Assembly (NCBI GenBank): GCA_021797355.1
Contig: JAJZZX010000007.1
Span: 1-64,000 of the forward strand
Direction of reading: 5' to 3'
Source: Thermoplasmata archaeon
Lineage (GTDB): Archaea > Thermoplasmatota > Thermoplasmata > Thermoplasmatales > Thermoplasmataceae
Length of the DNA stretch: 64,000 nt
Part shown: positions 42,375 through 51,776 of the stretch, in pieces
Layout: every line of letters begins with the position of its first letter
How positions within the stretch are numbered: position 1 is the first letter of the stretch
The notes under the pieces: model-generated
The model's input: only the letters and a program-made list of their open reading frames with translations
Database searches by the model: none
What the model was told of the DNA's origin: nothing
Program-made: the position numbers and the translations under genes

Positions 42375-43295
42375 CTACCACCTCCGTTCCGTAATTACCC
42401 TTCTCTGGGCAATTGTCAGCAGCATTATGATAACAAAGAGTATGAAAGAAGCAGCAGCGGCAACACCTATCTCTCCGGTATAGACGAATGTCCTGTTGTA
42501 AATGAACATTAGAGGGACGTAGGTTGATCTGGCGGGCCCACCATCAGTTATTACATAAATCTGGTCAAACAGCTGCATGGCACCCGTAACCCCAAGGATA
42601 ACTACCAGTATGGTGGAGAACCTCAGCATTGGAAAATAGATGTGCCTGAATCTGGCTAAACCGCTTCTAATGCCATCAATCATTGCGGCATCCAGGACTT
42701 CCGTTGGGATGGATTGGAGTCCCGCGGAATATACTATCATAAAGTATGGTGCGGTTGAGAAGATGTTCATGGCCATTATGGCAGGAAAGGCAAAAGTGGT
42801 GCTGTACAGCCAGTTTCTAGGAGGAACCCCAAAGAATGAAAGAACAAAATTCACAAGGCCAGCATTTGAAAATACCCATAGGAATATTATTGACATGGAA
42901 ACTGGAGACACAACGGCTGGAATAAAGACAATCGCTCTTGCCAGGCGGCTTATTTTAGAAGCTCTGTTGAACAGCATAGCAAAACCGAAGGCAAGAAAGG
43001 TCTGTACACTGACCACTACAGCTGTGTAGATGAGTACGTTTTCAACAGATTTTAAAAATGCGGCACTCTTCATAACAGATATGTAGTTTGAAAACCCCAC
43101 AGGATATATGGAGTGGAAGAATGGATCGTAATGGAAAAGGCTAATCACAAAGGAATAAACAGCAGGGAAAAAAGTGAAGGCTGTTAGAAATATGAAAAGT
43201 GGGATTATAAAAATGATCCCGGTAGTCCTTTCGAGTTTGCTCTTTCTTGGTTTTCTCTTCTGCACTCTCAGTGTATTGTATACCTCCGTATCCAA
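42375..43295 (-). CDS. Sugar ABC transporter permease (MalF type)
   Basis: The 306-residue protein has six membrane helices and the EAA loop TEVLDAAMIDGIRSGLARF followed by RHIYFPML. It lacks the long periplasmic insertion of enteric MalF, like other archaeal sugar permeases. Second gene of the operon, 19 bases after the binding protein gene. Confidence 0.93.
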   Translation of the reverse strand: MDTEVYNTLRVQKRKPRKSKLERTTGIIFIIPLFIFLTAFTFFPAVYSFVISLFHYDPFFHSIYPVGFSNYISVMKSAAFLKSVENVLIYTAVVVSVQTFLAFGFAMLFNRASKISRLARAIVFIPAVVSPVSMSIIFLWVFSNAGLVNFVLSFFGVPPRNWLYSTTFAFPAIMAMNIFSTAPYFMIVYSAGLQSIPTEVLDAAMIDGIRSGLARFRHIYFPMLRFSTILVVILGVTGAMQLFDQIYVITDGGPARSTYVPLMFIYNRTFVYTGEIGVAAAASFILFVIIMLLTIAQRRVITERRW

Positions 43296-43314
43296 CTAAT
43301 CCACCATTGTTGTA

Positions 43315-44631
43315 CTATAGTGAAGACGATCCCTTAAGCCCACTGTTGGTCACGTCCACTATCTGCTGGTATGCCTGGGTTGGCGTCAACTTGCCGGCAA
43401 AGAGGTCAGCAATGGCTGCATGTGCCTGTGCTTCGACTGCTGTGAAATTCGTTGTGTTGTAATTCCAGCCGTATGCATAGGGGAACTGTTTTCCAGCGTA
43501 GCTCTGTATTGGGAAGTTGGTTTTGTACCAGGAACTCTCCAGTATGGCAGTCCTCGACGGTAGGGCGAGTCCCTTTGAAACCCATGATTTCTCCCCAACC
43601 GGGCCAGTGAAGTACTCAACAAACTGTTCAGCAATCCATTTCTGTGTGCCAGTAAGTGCACTGTTAATGGCAAGTCCCACATTGAACATCATGGTTGCAT
43701 TCTGGACATCTGACGGCATAACCATGTATCCCACTGCAGCACTGTCGTTCTGGAAGTATGAACCATTTTCGGATAGGACCGGTACTGTCCAGGTACCACT
43801 TACAACCATGCCTACCTTTCCAGAGGCAAAGTCGCCGCCGTTCCAGCCTGCACTTAGATTTGTATTAAGTCCTGCCAGCCCACTGGAGTAGAGTCCGTAC
43901 CAGAAATTAATGGCAGTCTGCAATCCCCCTATATTGCTGGAGGCTCCGGTTCCGCTCTGGTTTATCCACTGCCCTCCGTCTTCATGCATGAAAGCCAGAA
44001 TACGTGCAAACTGGGGACCAACAACCATTGGATAATAACCGCTTCCGGAATTGGGCAGTTTGCTCTCGTTCGCCTTCAGCATGGTAAGAGTATTTGTGAA
44101 GTTGCTCCAGTTCCAGTTAGTGTAGTTACTAGGATACGGTACATGTTCAGCATTGAAGATGTTCTTATTAAAGTAAACCAGTAGAGGACTCCAGTCCTTT
44201 GGCGCAGCATAAATCTGTCCCTTCTGCTCAAATGAGCTTATTATGCTTGGAGCAAATCCTGAAAGATTGTATGATGCGTTTGAAGATAGCACTGGTGTGA
44301 GATTCATCAGATAGCCGCCTTTGACAAATTCTGGCAAAGCATCATTCTCCATATAGAACACCGCGGGGCCAGAACCTGAAGAAAGCTCAGTAGACAGTGT
44401 TCCATAGTAATTGCTTGTTATGGGCACAAACTTCACGGTAACATTTGGATGCAGGCTGTTGAACTGATTCACCATCTGTACGTCAAAGGTATACTCCTCG
44501 CCACTCGAAACCCAACCTGAAAAAACAATGGTTGGTTTGCTGGCGGTATGAACGTAAGCCTCAAATCCTCCTACCGCAACAATGACAACTATCACGGCAA
44601 CAATTATCGCCATGAGACCTTTTCTCTCCAT
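43315..44631 (-). CDS. Sugar-binding protein of the ABC importer
   Basis: The extracellular solute-binding protein family 1 layout is clear. An N-terminal anchor helix (GLMAIIVAVIVVIVAVGG) is followed by IVFSGWVSSGEEYTFDVQMV, then FNSLHPNVTVKFVPI and GKVGMVVSGTWTVPVL. It has no lipobox Cys, so it is probably held by the uncleaved helix, facing outside. The frame extends to a TTG at 44649, but the ATG at 44631 with GGTGGAAGGA about 8 bases upstream is better. Abundant N-x-S/T sequons are typical for archaeal surface proteins. First gene of the operon under the palindromic operator. Confidence 0.92.
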   Translation of the reverse strand: MERKGLMAIIVAVIVVIVAVGGFEAYVHTASKPTIVFSGWVSSGEEYTFDVQMVNQFNSLHPNVTVKFVPITSNYYGTLSTELSSGSGPAVFYMENDALPEFVKGGYLMNLTPVLSSNASYNLSGFAPSIISSFEQKGQIYAAPKDWSPLLVYFNKNIFNAEHVPYPSNYTNWNWSNFTNTLTMLKANESKLPNSGSGYYPMVVGPQFARILAFMHEDGGQWINQSGTGASSNIGGLQTAINFWYGLYSSGLAGLNTNLSAGWNGGDFASGKVGMVVSGTWTVPVLSENGSYFQNDSAAVGYMVMPSDVQNATMMFNVGLAINSALTGTQKWIAEQFVEYFTGPVGEKSWVSKGLALPSRTAILESSWYKTNFPIQSYAGKQFPYAYGWNYNTTNFTAVEAQAHAAIADLFAGKLTPTQAYQQIVDVTNSGLKGSSSL

Positions 44632-44652
44632 TTTTAATCCTTCCACCAATTG

Positions 44653-44683
44653 ATACTAATTGGCATTAGTATATTAAAATTCA
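44653..44683 (-). promoter_or_regulatory. TATA box and perfect palindrome at the sugar operon promoter
   Basis: ATACTAAT (44653-44660) and ATTAGTAT (44665-44672) form an 8+8 inverted repeat with a 4-base spacer. On the minus strand it follows a TTTTAATAT TATA box (about 44673-44683). It sits where polymerase starts transcription, ending 22 bases before the ATG at 44631. A repressor here would block the sugar operon. The TrmB protein encoded at 35616 is the natural candidate, by inference. Confidence 0.6.
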
Positions 44684-45134
44684 TCTATATCAATCTTACT
44701 CTAAGGATATTGCCAATAACCAATCTCCTGCATTTGATAACAGGGCCAGTAATCAAGCCATTATCTATTTTGTGCAATGCAGAAAAGCGTATATCACTCA
44801 TCGACGTATCTTCATTACAATGATGCGCCTATCTTCAATATTGGCAGATACCATTACACTACCAACATGGAAATTGAGTGCGTTAATTCCCTCGAAATAA
44901 AAGTCACCGAATGCCCTTTCCTTGATGTTAGCCATCTTTCTCACTGTGTCTGGGAAATCTGAATCAGAGCAATGGGTCGTCTGTATGAGCGTGCTTCATT
45001 TCGGCGTTATGGTTTTTCACTACAATCAATTCAACTTAAATGGTCTAGGCTTTGAGGCAGATAGTGATAATATCCCGACGCCCTAGAAAATTGTCAAAGG
45101 ATAAATTCTTGTTAACATTAATGGAGAAGATAAC
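44684..45134. other. Intergenic region of about 450 bases
   Basis: Between the sugar operon promoter and the DUF72 gene I find no convincing gene. A 61-codon frame at 44777-44962 has no family features or good start signal. A TATA-like box is not obvious directly before 45135. Nothing else stands out. Confidence 0.4.
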
Positions 45135-45938
45135 GTGAATCTCATAATGGGCTGCTCAGGATGGAGCTACAAGAGCTGGGTGGGAAATTTTTATCCCGTT
45201 AAGATGAAACCTCCTGAATTCCTTTCATTTTATTCCGGCATATTTGATGCTGTCGAGATAGACTCCTCATTCTACGGAATGCCTGATGCTTCAAGAGTTA
45301 TTTCCTGGAAGAAGGCTTCTCGAGAGGGATTCTATTTCTGCCCAAAGGTACCAGGAGAAATAACACACGAAAACTATCTTAGCAATTCAAAGCCCATTTT
45401 CCAGAGATTTCTGGAAAATATGCAGTCTCTTGAGGACAGGCTGGGTCCCATACTTCTGCAATTGCCACCGAAATTCAAGTACGAGTTTGGAATAAAGAAT
45501 TTCATCGATTTCATTGAAGATATACCTCAAAAGGCGAAACTGGCGATTGAATTCAGGGATCAATCATGGTTCAGGGAGTCGGTCTACAGAGTAATGCGAG
45601 ATCATGATTACACTATAGTATGGTCGGAGTCACCATTTGTAAAAACTGTGGCTCCTATTACGTCAGGCGATGTATACCTGAGACTTGTAGGAGATAGAAA
45701 TCTTCCGGAAGATAAGTTTGGAAAAATTTTGAGGTCCAAGGATGAAGAACTACAAAATTGGGCAGCACGGATCAAGAACGTAGGAGATGATGTGGAGCGT
45801 ATATTCATCTTTGCTAACAATCATTTCCAGGGTTTCGCTCCAGGCACGATCAATGCTTTGAGAAAGGCATTTGGCTTGAACGAAGTCCAGTTTGTGGCAG
45901 TTAGCGCTTCAGGAAGTAAACAGGGAAGGTTATTTTGA
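45135..45938 (+). CDS. DUF72 (YecE-like) TIM-barrel protein
   Basis: The 267-residue protein opens with MGCSGWSYKSWVGNFYP and continues AVEIDSSFYGMPD, PKVPGEITHE, LLQLPPKFKYE and AIEFRDQSWF, the hallmark string of DUF72. These proteins have a TIM-barrel fold with a conserved putative metal- or nucleic-acid-binding face. The function is not established. The start is GTG. It stands alone; the next gene is tRNA-Leu on the other strand. Confidence 0.9.
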   Translation: MNLIMGCSGWSYKSWVGNFYPVKMKPPEFLSFYSGIFDAVEIDSSFYGMPDASRVISWKKASREGFYFCPKVPGEITHENYLSNSKPIFQRFLENMQSLEDRLGPILLQLPPKFKYEFGIKNFIDFIEDIPQKAKLAIEFRDQSWFRESVYRVMRDHDYTIVWSESPFVKTVAPITSGDVYLRLVGDRNLPEDKFGKILRSKDEELQNWAARIKNVGDDVERIFIFANNHFQGFAPGTINALRKAFGLNEVQFVAVSASGSKQGRLF

Positions 45939-46131
45939 GCTTGTTTCGGCTAAAATGAGAATATGGCTTGGTTGGCGAGAGCACATCCAAGTATAATAGA
46001 TTCCGGACGTGTTCACAGCCAATGAGGAAATTAAGGAAGTCTATGTAATTATACTACTAATATTATTGGTAAACACTGGCATCATGCCTCAAATTCTATA
46101 CCTTGGATCAGGACAGAACAAGAATCTTTTA

Positions 46132-46216
46132 TGCGGAGGGCCGGATTTGAACCGGCGGACCCCTACGGGAATGGACCCTGAATCCATCGCCTTTAACCTA
46201 GCTCGACAACCTCCGC
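46132..46216 (-). tRNA. tRNA-Leu (anticodon CAG)
   Basis: On the minus strand an acceptor stem GCGGAGG/CCTCCGC closes around the usual arms. The anticodon stem ATGGA/TCCAT has loop TTCAGGG, giving anticodon CAG. A long variable arm (CCC-GTA-GGG) and T arm GCCGG-TTCAAAT-CCGGC follow. The discriminator base is A. The long variable arm and CAG anticodon identify leucine. The CCA tail is not encoded. The gene is 85 bases with no intron. Confidence 0.96.
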
Positions 46217-46274
46217 AAGCCTATCCTACATTATTGGTTGGTATATAAAAAGTATTCAGAGTTATGTGGGCTGA

Positions 46275-46600
46275 TTTGAATGGCCTAAAATATCACATGG
46301 GGCTAATTTTGAATGGATTAAGATCTATGCAATTTTTGCACAGTGTTTCATGCCTAAGAGTTTCGAAACATGGCCATTTATATGGCTTTCTGATGAAACA
46401 ACTGCAAATGAAATACGCACACTTTGGCACACTGACTGATTGGCCTCTTCGTTTCAGTCGGATATTGTCTCTCAATGAGGGGGAAGTGGCTGGCAACAAA
46501 AATTACAAAGAAGTTCCTTGAATTAATGTTGAATAAAAATGTGTCAATTGAAAGAAAGGCACCAACACTGGAAGTGGAGAAATTCATAAGTGGGACTTAA
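46275..46600 (+). pseudogene. Degenerate protein-coding remnant, at least two frameshifts
   Basis: Protein-like sequence moves between frames. From 46275 the reading is FEWPKISHGANFEWIKIYAI followed by FAQCFMPKSFETWPFIWLSD and ETTANEIRTLWHTD, then a stop. Another frame continues TDWPLRFSRILSLNEG. A third gives WLATKITKKFLELMLNK followed by VSIERKAPTLEVEKFISGT and a stop at 46600. Joined, these make about 105 plausible residues. No start codon or known family is evident. It lies just upstream of tRNA-Leu and is probably the relic of an inactivated or transferred gene. Confidence 0.5.
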
Positions 46601-46708
46601 AATCAGTTTGTTATCATAAATATTTCAGGGGTAAATAGATAAATGCAACTATATCTGTATAAAGCTGGAAACCTGTCCAAAGTCACTGTATGCTATGAAT
46701 TGGGTTAA

Positions 46709-47698
46709 TCAAGTGTAACTCGAGGGTGTAAGGCTTTTGAGATTATGGAGTTCAGGTCTTTCAGCGTTACGCTTAATTGTTCTGAGTCTGACAGTCTCAT
46801 TATGTGCAGCTTTCAAAATACCAGGATACTTGCCACCATCCAGTGACTTAACAACTGCTATAGCAGAGTCAAGGGAAATTCTGTGGCCAGGGCTGACAAT
46901 TGTATGGCGGTTAAGCATATAGCCCACTTTTTCTCCATCCGCAGTTATAAATCCGTTTTCTACATTGCCCATCAATAGGGATTTTGCCACTCCAATTGTC
47001 GGGATATCCAATCTGACACCGGAATAACTCGCCATACCTATCCTTCTTGGATGAAGGTACCCATTGCCGTCCAAGAGGAGAGTTCCTTCGAAACTGCCAC
47101 AGAGTGATTTTATGAACCTGAACTCCCGATATGCAAGGTAGCCGGGAATGTAAGGAAAATTTACCGGCATCACTGCAGATTTGACATGGAGGTCTCCATC
47201 TTCGTAATAGACAAATGCGCCATATCCATAGAAATCGTCATAGGAAACATCAACTGCCCCTATTAATGAAGCATCGAAATCATCTTCAAGCATGACCTGA
47301 GATGCCATGTGAAGCTGTTCCCCCCTCATCTTATTCAACGGATAATCAGTCTTGAATGAGTTGAATCTTAATCTCGTAAAATCTTTAACTAAGCCATTTT
47401 CTATCTCAATGCCATCATTCTCTAGTTTTCTCGCTTTTTCGTTTTGACCCAGAGGATGTGTGTACTTTCCGACTTCTCCACTTGAATGAACAACGCGATA
47501 GCAGGGAGTTCCAACGGGATCGGGATTTATTGAAAGCATGTGACCGCACGCCCTGGCTGCAGCCACATCGCCTAATGCCCGGGCAAGATCTCCGTAGGCT
47601 GTAACCATTCCCTGCGGTATTTGTCTTACCAGATCATAGAAATAGGAATACATGTCAAAGCTATCAAAACTCTGGAATCCTGCTGTCATTGCAAGCAT
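46709..47698 (-). CDS. Fused O6-alkylguanine-DNA alkyltransferase and endonuclease V
   Basis: Residues about 15-100 are the DNA-binding/active-site domain of an alkyltransferase: IPQGMVTAYGDLARAL, then ARACGHMLSINP and the acceptor Cys in GTPCYRVVHSSGEVG (PCYRV in place of the usual PCHRV). Residues about 110-315 are endonuclease V: GAVDVSYDD with a catalytic Asp, YIPGYLAYRE, LLLDGNGYLHPRRIGMASYS and VGYMLNRHTIVSPGHRISLD. The first part removes alkyl groups from O6-guanine by suicide transfer; the second nicks DNA near deaminated adenine (inosine). This two-domain fusion was characterised in Ferroplasma acidarmanus. A second ATG three codons in is possible. Confidence 0.93.
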   Translation of the reverse strand: MLAMTAGFQSFDSFDMYSYFYDLVRQIPQGMVTAYGDLARALGDVAAARACGHMLSINPDPVGTPCYRVVHSSGEVGKYTHPLGQNEKARKLENDGIEIENGLVKDFTRLRFNSFKTDYPLNKMRGEQLHMASQVMLEDDFDASLIGAVDVSYDDFYGYGAFVYYEDGDLHVKSAVMPVNFPYIPGYLAYREFRFIKSLCGSFEGTLLLDGNGYLHPRRIGMASYSGVRLDIPTIGVAKSLLMGNVENGFITADGEKVGYMLNRHTIVSPGHRISLDSAIAVVKSLDGGKYPGILKAAHNETVRLRTIKRNAERPELHNLKSLTPSSYT

Positions 47699-47888
47699 AT
47701 CTGTTTAAAAGTATTTAACAAGTTTTATGGTTGTTCATGGTTCATTTAATTAGCATATATATCATATTTAGTAGAACAGCTTGCACAATCACAATCAGGC
47801 AAATACTTTATATTATGATGCAAACAAATGGTATAACAATTCGAACATAAGTTAGCACAAGAGCTAAAAATCCTTAATTAACTAATTT

Positions 47889-50800
47889 ATGATAACCTGC
47901 CGCATGTTTGAGAAGAATTTTGAGGCAATCGGCAGATTCTCCGAGAAAAACAGCGGCAAGATAATCATTTTCTGGATCATACTTATTCTGGTTCTCGCAC
48001 CGTTTGCCTCCCTTCTGTTCCATGAAACATCGTATAATCTTACAAGTAGCATTGTCCCCTCCAATTCCATGGCACAGCAGGCAAGCAACCTTCAGAGCAA
48101 ATATTTTGGCGGCAACAGCACAGGGAATGGCACTTCCAACAATCAAACAATGGTCATGGTAACAACTAATACGTCCATTGATTCAAGCACCCAGCTCAGT
48201 GATATGATTAACGCTCAGCGAAACGTTCAAAGCTATTTTCTGGGGCAGGGAATCAACATAAGTTTCCAGTCAGTAATAGGGATAGAAAATTCAACTCTAC
48301 ATGGGGTTGCATCGGCAGCTTCTGGATTTCTTGAGCTTGCCTATCCTCTGGTTTCGGAAAGCAACCAGGAATCCTATCAGCTGAACAAATCTGTGAACGC
48401 ATCACTATTCATAATTTACGGGATACCAGCCTACTATCTCTCTGTATTATCTAAAAACAATGGTAACACTTCCATTGCCTACAAGTATACGCTTTCATTT
48501 CTTGGCGATGAGAGTTTTTCTGGAACGCCAATTCAAGCTGTTGGCCCAATATATTTCAATTTCTTTGCATCATGTTTCAATGCTTCAATAAAGGAAGGTC
48601 CCTCAAAAGCAGCAGGTATTTCCATAAATGCAACTGTATTAAGTCCTGAATTCAATCAGAGCCTTTCACAACTTCCCAGCCAACTTTCTGCCTTTATTAA
48701 CATATTTGACATTACAAAGGTGGGAATAGCACAGAATTTCGGCCTATCCAACTTTACCGATACCAGCTCAAGCCACTACAGGTCTTTCCTGTACAGCTTT
48801 GCCGTACCTCATCTCGCCAGTGCCATATCGTCAAACAGCACCATTGAAAAGGCACTCAATGCCGATCTCAACATAAGCGCCACGTCCCTGGTCGGTGCAG
48901 CGTTCAATCTATCTCAGCCAGCAAATGCGCTGAAATTGCAGGAACTGGCGGATTCAATAGTAACGCATGGAATAATTTCTTTTTTCAATGGTAGCCCGCT
49001 TATCAGCATTAACTCCAAGACTATCGGCGCTTTTGTAAGTTCAATAAACCAGACAGCTAATGTCAACAGCACAATTGCATCCCTGATGCTTGACTATAAT
49101 TTCTCGAGCTATCCGGCAATTCCCCAGAACTATGTTCTTCACCAGTTCGTTGGCTATGATAACTCTACGGTGATTACAATTATAGATGCGAGTTCCAACC
49201 TAACACTTGCCCAGACCGACAAGATCACTAGCATATATGTTTCCTCCTTCTCCAATGACAAGGGTGTACAGACATATCTGGCAGGCTCATCTGCACTTAG
49301 CAGCCAGCTTGGTACAGAGTCCATCGATGGAATGGTCCGTGCACTTATCATAGGAATCGTTCTATCTGTTGTCATAGTAGGGCTATTCTTCCAGTCGCCT
49401 CTTGCTGCCTTCCTGCCTTTGCTCATTTTTGGCGTTGCGGCAGAAGTATCCATGGCTGTCAACGGAATAATTTACAAATACCTGCTCCATGGCACAGTCT
49501 CATTCATAACCCCCACGCTTCTTCTCATCCTGTTGCTCGGTCTTGCAAGTGATTACGTTGTTTACATAATGGCAAGATACAGGAGAGAAATTAAGTCTGG
49601 AAACAAGCATCCAGCCGTAGTTTCTGCCAAGTGGTCTGGACACGCTGTCTTTACATCCGGAGTGACAGTTGCCATTTCTTATATTGTCCTGTACCTGTCC
49701 CATGTTCCAATCTTCAGCGATTCCGGTATCACAAATGCAATAGGTGTCCTTATTACAATTCTTGCAGCAAACACCCTCCTGCTCGCAATCCTGAACAGGG
49801 GACGGAAAAGAATATTCTGGCCTGCTAAGCTGGATGGAGATAAGCACCTTCCTGCAGAGAGGACCATGGGAAGGATAGCAAACAAAGTCATAGCCAACAA
49901 GGGCAAGATTGTGATCGTTTTTGTTGTTGCAAGCCTGCTTGCCAGTTACATATATTTTGAGACGCCCTCAAATTTCGACGTCTTTGACTTGGTGCCAGCC
50001 AGCAGTGGCATCCAGGCAATAAAGGTTGTTAACCAGAGCTTCAACGGAGACTTCTTTGACAGAGGTTACATAATACTGCAGTTCAATTCTCCTGTCTACA
50101 ACGGTTCTGCATTCAACGTTTCCGAGATCAATGAGATCAATCACGTAGAAAACCAGCTCCTGTCATCTGGGAAAGTTTCTCAAGTCTATGGCCCCACATA
50201 CCCTTACGGATCCTATGTTCCTGCGAACCTTTCAGGGATTAGCTCAGCATATCGCAGCCAGTATCTAACCGAGATGAAAAGCTATCTCGGCAACAACACT
50301 GATTATGTGATCATAGACTTCCAGCTAAGTTCACTGGCATGGCTAGGACCATCCACTAACTTCGTGAACCAGATTCCTTCACTGTTGTCTGATTCGTCAG
50401 CTTCCTATCGTGTTTATGTTGGCGGCCTTACAGAGGGCCTCAATAACGCCTATTCATACACACTTTCCAGTTTCATAAAGATGGTGCCCATACTGGCAAT
50501 AGCCATCTTCGCTGTCCTATTTGTCCAGCTGAGCAGTCTCTTTACTCCTATCAGGCTTATACTGATGGTGCTTGCATCTGTCATAATTTCCCTCGCTCTT
50601 ACATATCTGGCCGTACATTACTATGCCAATTTGCCAGTTCTCATATTCCTGCCAATGTTCACTGTGATTACCCTCTTGGCCGTGGGGCTGGATTATGATA
50701 TATTCATGGTAACAAGGGTAAGGGAGGAGGCTTTCAAGGGCAGGACCGATGAGGAAGGCATAAGAACAAGTTTGACAGAGAATGGTGGCGTAATAATTAC

Positions 50801-51023
50801 GCTCGGGTCTCTTCTCTTTGCAACATTTGGCTCGCTTGTCTTCAGCGGCATAGGCATAATTCAGGAAATAGGTGTTGGTCTTGCACTTGGGGTCCTGATT
50901 GACACATTTGTCAGTTGGCCATTCTTCGTGCCAGCCATAATGCTCTACCTGAAGAAGTACAACTGGTGGCCTTCCAGGCTGCAGAGGTCGGAAGTGGATG
51001 AATTTCCAGGGGAGAAGGACTGA
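47889..51023 (+). CDS. MMPL/RND-superfamily membrane transporter
   Basis: The 1044-residue protein has the duplicated RND layout. One N-terminal helix (IIIFWIILILVLAPFAS) precedes a large exterior domain of about 430 residues, then six helices with LGLASDYVVYIMARYRRE. A second exterior domain and six more helices follow, with AVGLDYDIFMVTRVREE, the MMPL-type Gly-x-x-x-Asp-Tyr motif. Such proteins move lipids or hydrophobic compounds using the proton gradient. Substrate unknown. Many N-x-S/T sites in the exterior domains fit a glycosylated archaeal surface. An ATG at 47904 (MFEKNFEAI) is an alternative start. Confidence 0.88.
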   Translation: MITCRMFEKNFEAIGRFSEKNSGKIIIFWIILILVLAPFASLLFHETSYNLTSSIVPSNSMAQQASNLQSKYFGGNSTGNGTSNNQTMVMVTTNTSIDSSTQLSDMINAQRNVQSYFLGQGINISFQSVIGIENSTLHGVASAASGFLELAYPLVSESNQESYQLNKSVNASLFIIYGIPAYYLSVLSKNNGNTSIAYKYTLSFLGDESFSGTPIQAVGPIYFNFFASCFNASIKEGPSKAAGISINATVLSPEFNQSLSQLPSQLSAFINIFDITKVGIAQNFGLSNFTDTSSSHYRSFLYSFAVPHLASAISSNSTIEKALNADLNISATSLVGAAFNLSQPANALKLQELADSIVTHGIISFFNGSPLISINSKTIGAFVSSINQTANVNSTIASLMLDYNFSSYPAIPQNYVLHQFVGYDNSTVITIIDASSNLTLAQTDKITSIYVSSFSNDKGVQTYLAGSSALSSQLGTESIDGMVRALIIGIVLSVVIVGLFFQSPLAAFLPLLIFGVAAEVSMAVNGIIYKYLLHGTVSFITPTLLLILLLGLASDYVVYIMARYRREIKSGNKHPAVVSAKWSGHAVFTSGVTVAISYIVLYLSHVPIFSDSGITNAIGVLITILAANTLLLAILNRGRKRIFWPAKLDGDKHLPAERTMGRIANKVIANKGKIVIVFVVASLLASYIYFETPSNFDVFDLVPASSGIQAIKVVNQSFNGDFFDRGYIILQFNSPVYNGSAFNVSEINEINHVENQLLSSGKVSQVYGPTYPYGSYVPANLSGISSAYRSQYLTEMKSYLGNNTDYVIIDFQLSSLAWLGPSTNFVNQIPSLLSDSSASYRVYVGGLTEGLNNAYSYTLSSFIKMVPILAIAIFAVLFVQLSSLFTPIRLILMVLASVIISLALTYLAVHYYANLPVLIFLPMFTVITLLAVGLDYDIFMVTRVREEAFKGRTDEEGIRTSLTENGGVIITLGSLLFATFGSLVFSGIGIIQEIGVGLALGVLIDTFVSWPFFVPAIMLYLKKYNWWPSRLQRSEVDEFPGEKD

Positions 51024-51030
51024 AGACCAT

Positions 51031-51672
51031 TCATAATTCCTTTTCCTGCATGAAAATTCTCATTGCTTCCAGCACGTCTCTGGGTTCAAGTATGAAGGTG
51101 ATATCGTTGTGGAAAGATACGACCTGTATTATATTGATTCCATGATTGGACAGAAGCGATGACGAATACGCAACATAACCCTTCAGGTGCAGTATCTCAG
51201 GGGAGCTGATGATGATAAGTTCAGCTAGCCCCTGGGTAACCTCAATGATCTCCTTCTTGGGAATCATGCTGCTGATTCTCCTGAAAAGATCATCGCTGAT
51301 GACTAGGCCACAGCCCTGTGTAGCCTGTATAATCCTGTATTCAGTATAGCTCTCCGCAAGGTTCCTTGTAAGATTGATCAGCAGTCTTAGGTTTTCTGTA
51401 GCGGGCTTAAGAATGGCAACAGTAATGCTTGATCTTGTCTCAATGGTGGAATCCTTCAGAATCTTCCTGTATTTGCTGTTTGAAATGCCTGATCTTGGAA
51501 CACGCTTAAGAGCGGCTGCAATAGCATCAATATTGTCAATGCCCATATCGGCTGAAATTATTCTGGACAATGCAGAAAAATTTACAACTCCAATATCCAG
51601 GGATTTCCAGAGATCCGGGTTTAGGTCAAGGTACTTTCTTACCATCCCAGCTATTGTGTCTGAATTCTGCAT
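51031..51672 (-). CDS. ACT-domain protein with helical N-terminus, paralogue 1
   Basis: The 213-residue protein resembles those at 56946-57545 and 57557-58231. All have an N-terminal helical region (here VRKYLDLNPDLWKSLDIGVV followed by NFSALSRIISADMG) that could be a DNA-binding or dimerisation unit. A middle strand region (STIETRSSITVAIL) comes next, then a C-terminal ACT-like segment (IIISSPEILHLKGYVAYSSS, NHGINIIQVVSFHNDITFIL). ACT domains usually bind amino acids. It is divergent from an amino acid permease (51777) over 104 bases containing a dyad, so local control of that permease is the simplest idea. Molecular function is unproven. Confidence 0.65.
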   Translation of the reverse strand: MQNSDTIAGMVRKYLDLNPDLWKSLDIGVVNFSALSRIISADMGIDNIDAIAAALKRVPRSGISNSKYRKILKDSTIETRSSITVAILKPATENLRLLINLTRNLAESYTEYRIIQATQGCGLVISDDLFRRISSMIPKKEIIEVTQGLAELIIISSPEILHLKGYVAYSSSLLSNHGINIIQVVSFHNDITFILEPRDVLEAMRIFMQEKEL

Positions 51673-51723
51673 GAGAAATCTGAAATAGAATTATAATGTC
51701 CTATAATAAACTAATTAAAAACA

Positions 51724-51743
51724 TATGTCCAAAAAAGAACATA
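51724..51743. promoter_or_regulatory. Dyad between the ACT protein and the permease
   Basis: TATGTCC (51724-51730) and GAACATA (51737-51743) are inverted copies with one mismatch and an A6 spacer. The dyad directly precedes the AAAATTTAAACC TATA-like box (about 51744-51754) of the permease gene. It fits an operator for the divergent ACT protein; this is inference. Confidence 0.45.
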
Positions 51744-51776
51744 AAATTTAAACCTATCAGTTAATAAAACCGCTTT

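Noticed and set aside
44777-44962. 61-codon plus-strand frame between the sugar operon and the DUF72 gene
   Set aside because: No ribosome site, TATA box or recognisable motif; composition does not look protein-like.
46009-46248. An 79-codon plus-strand frame
   Set aside because: It runs across the minus-strand tRNA-Leu gene and has no family features; it is a shadow of the tRNA.
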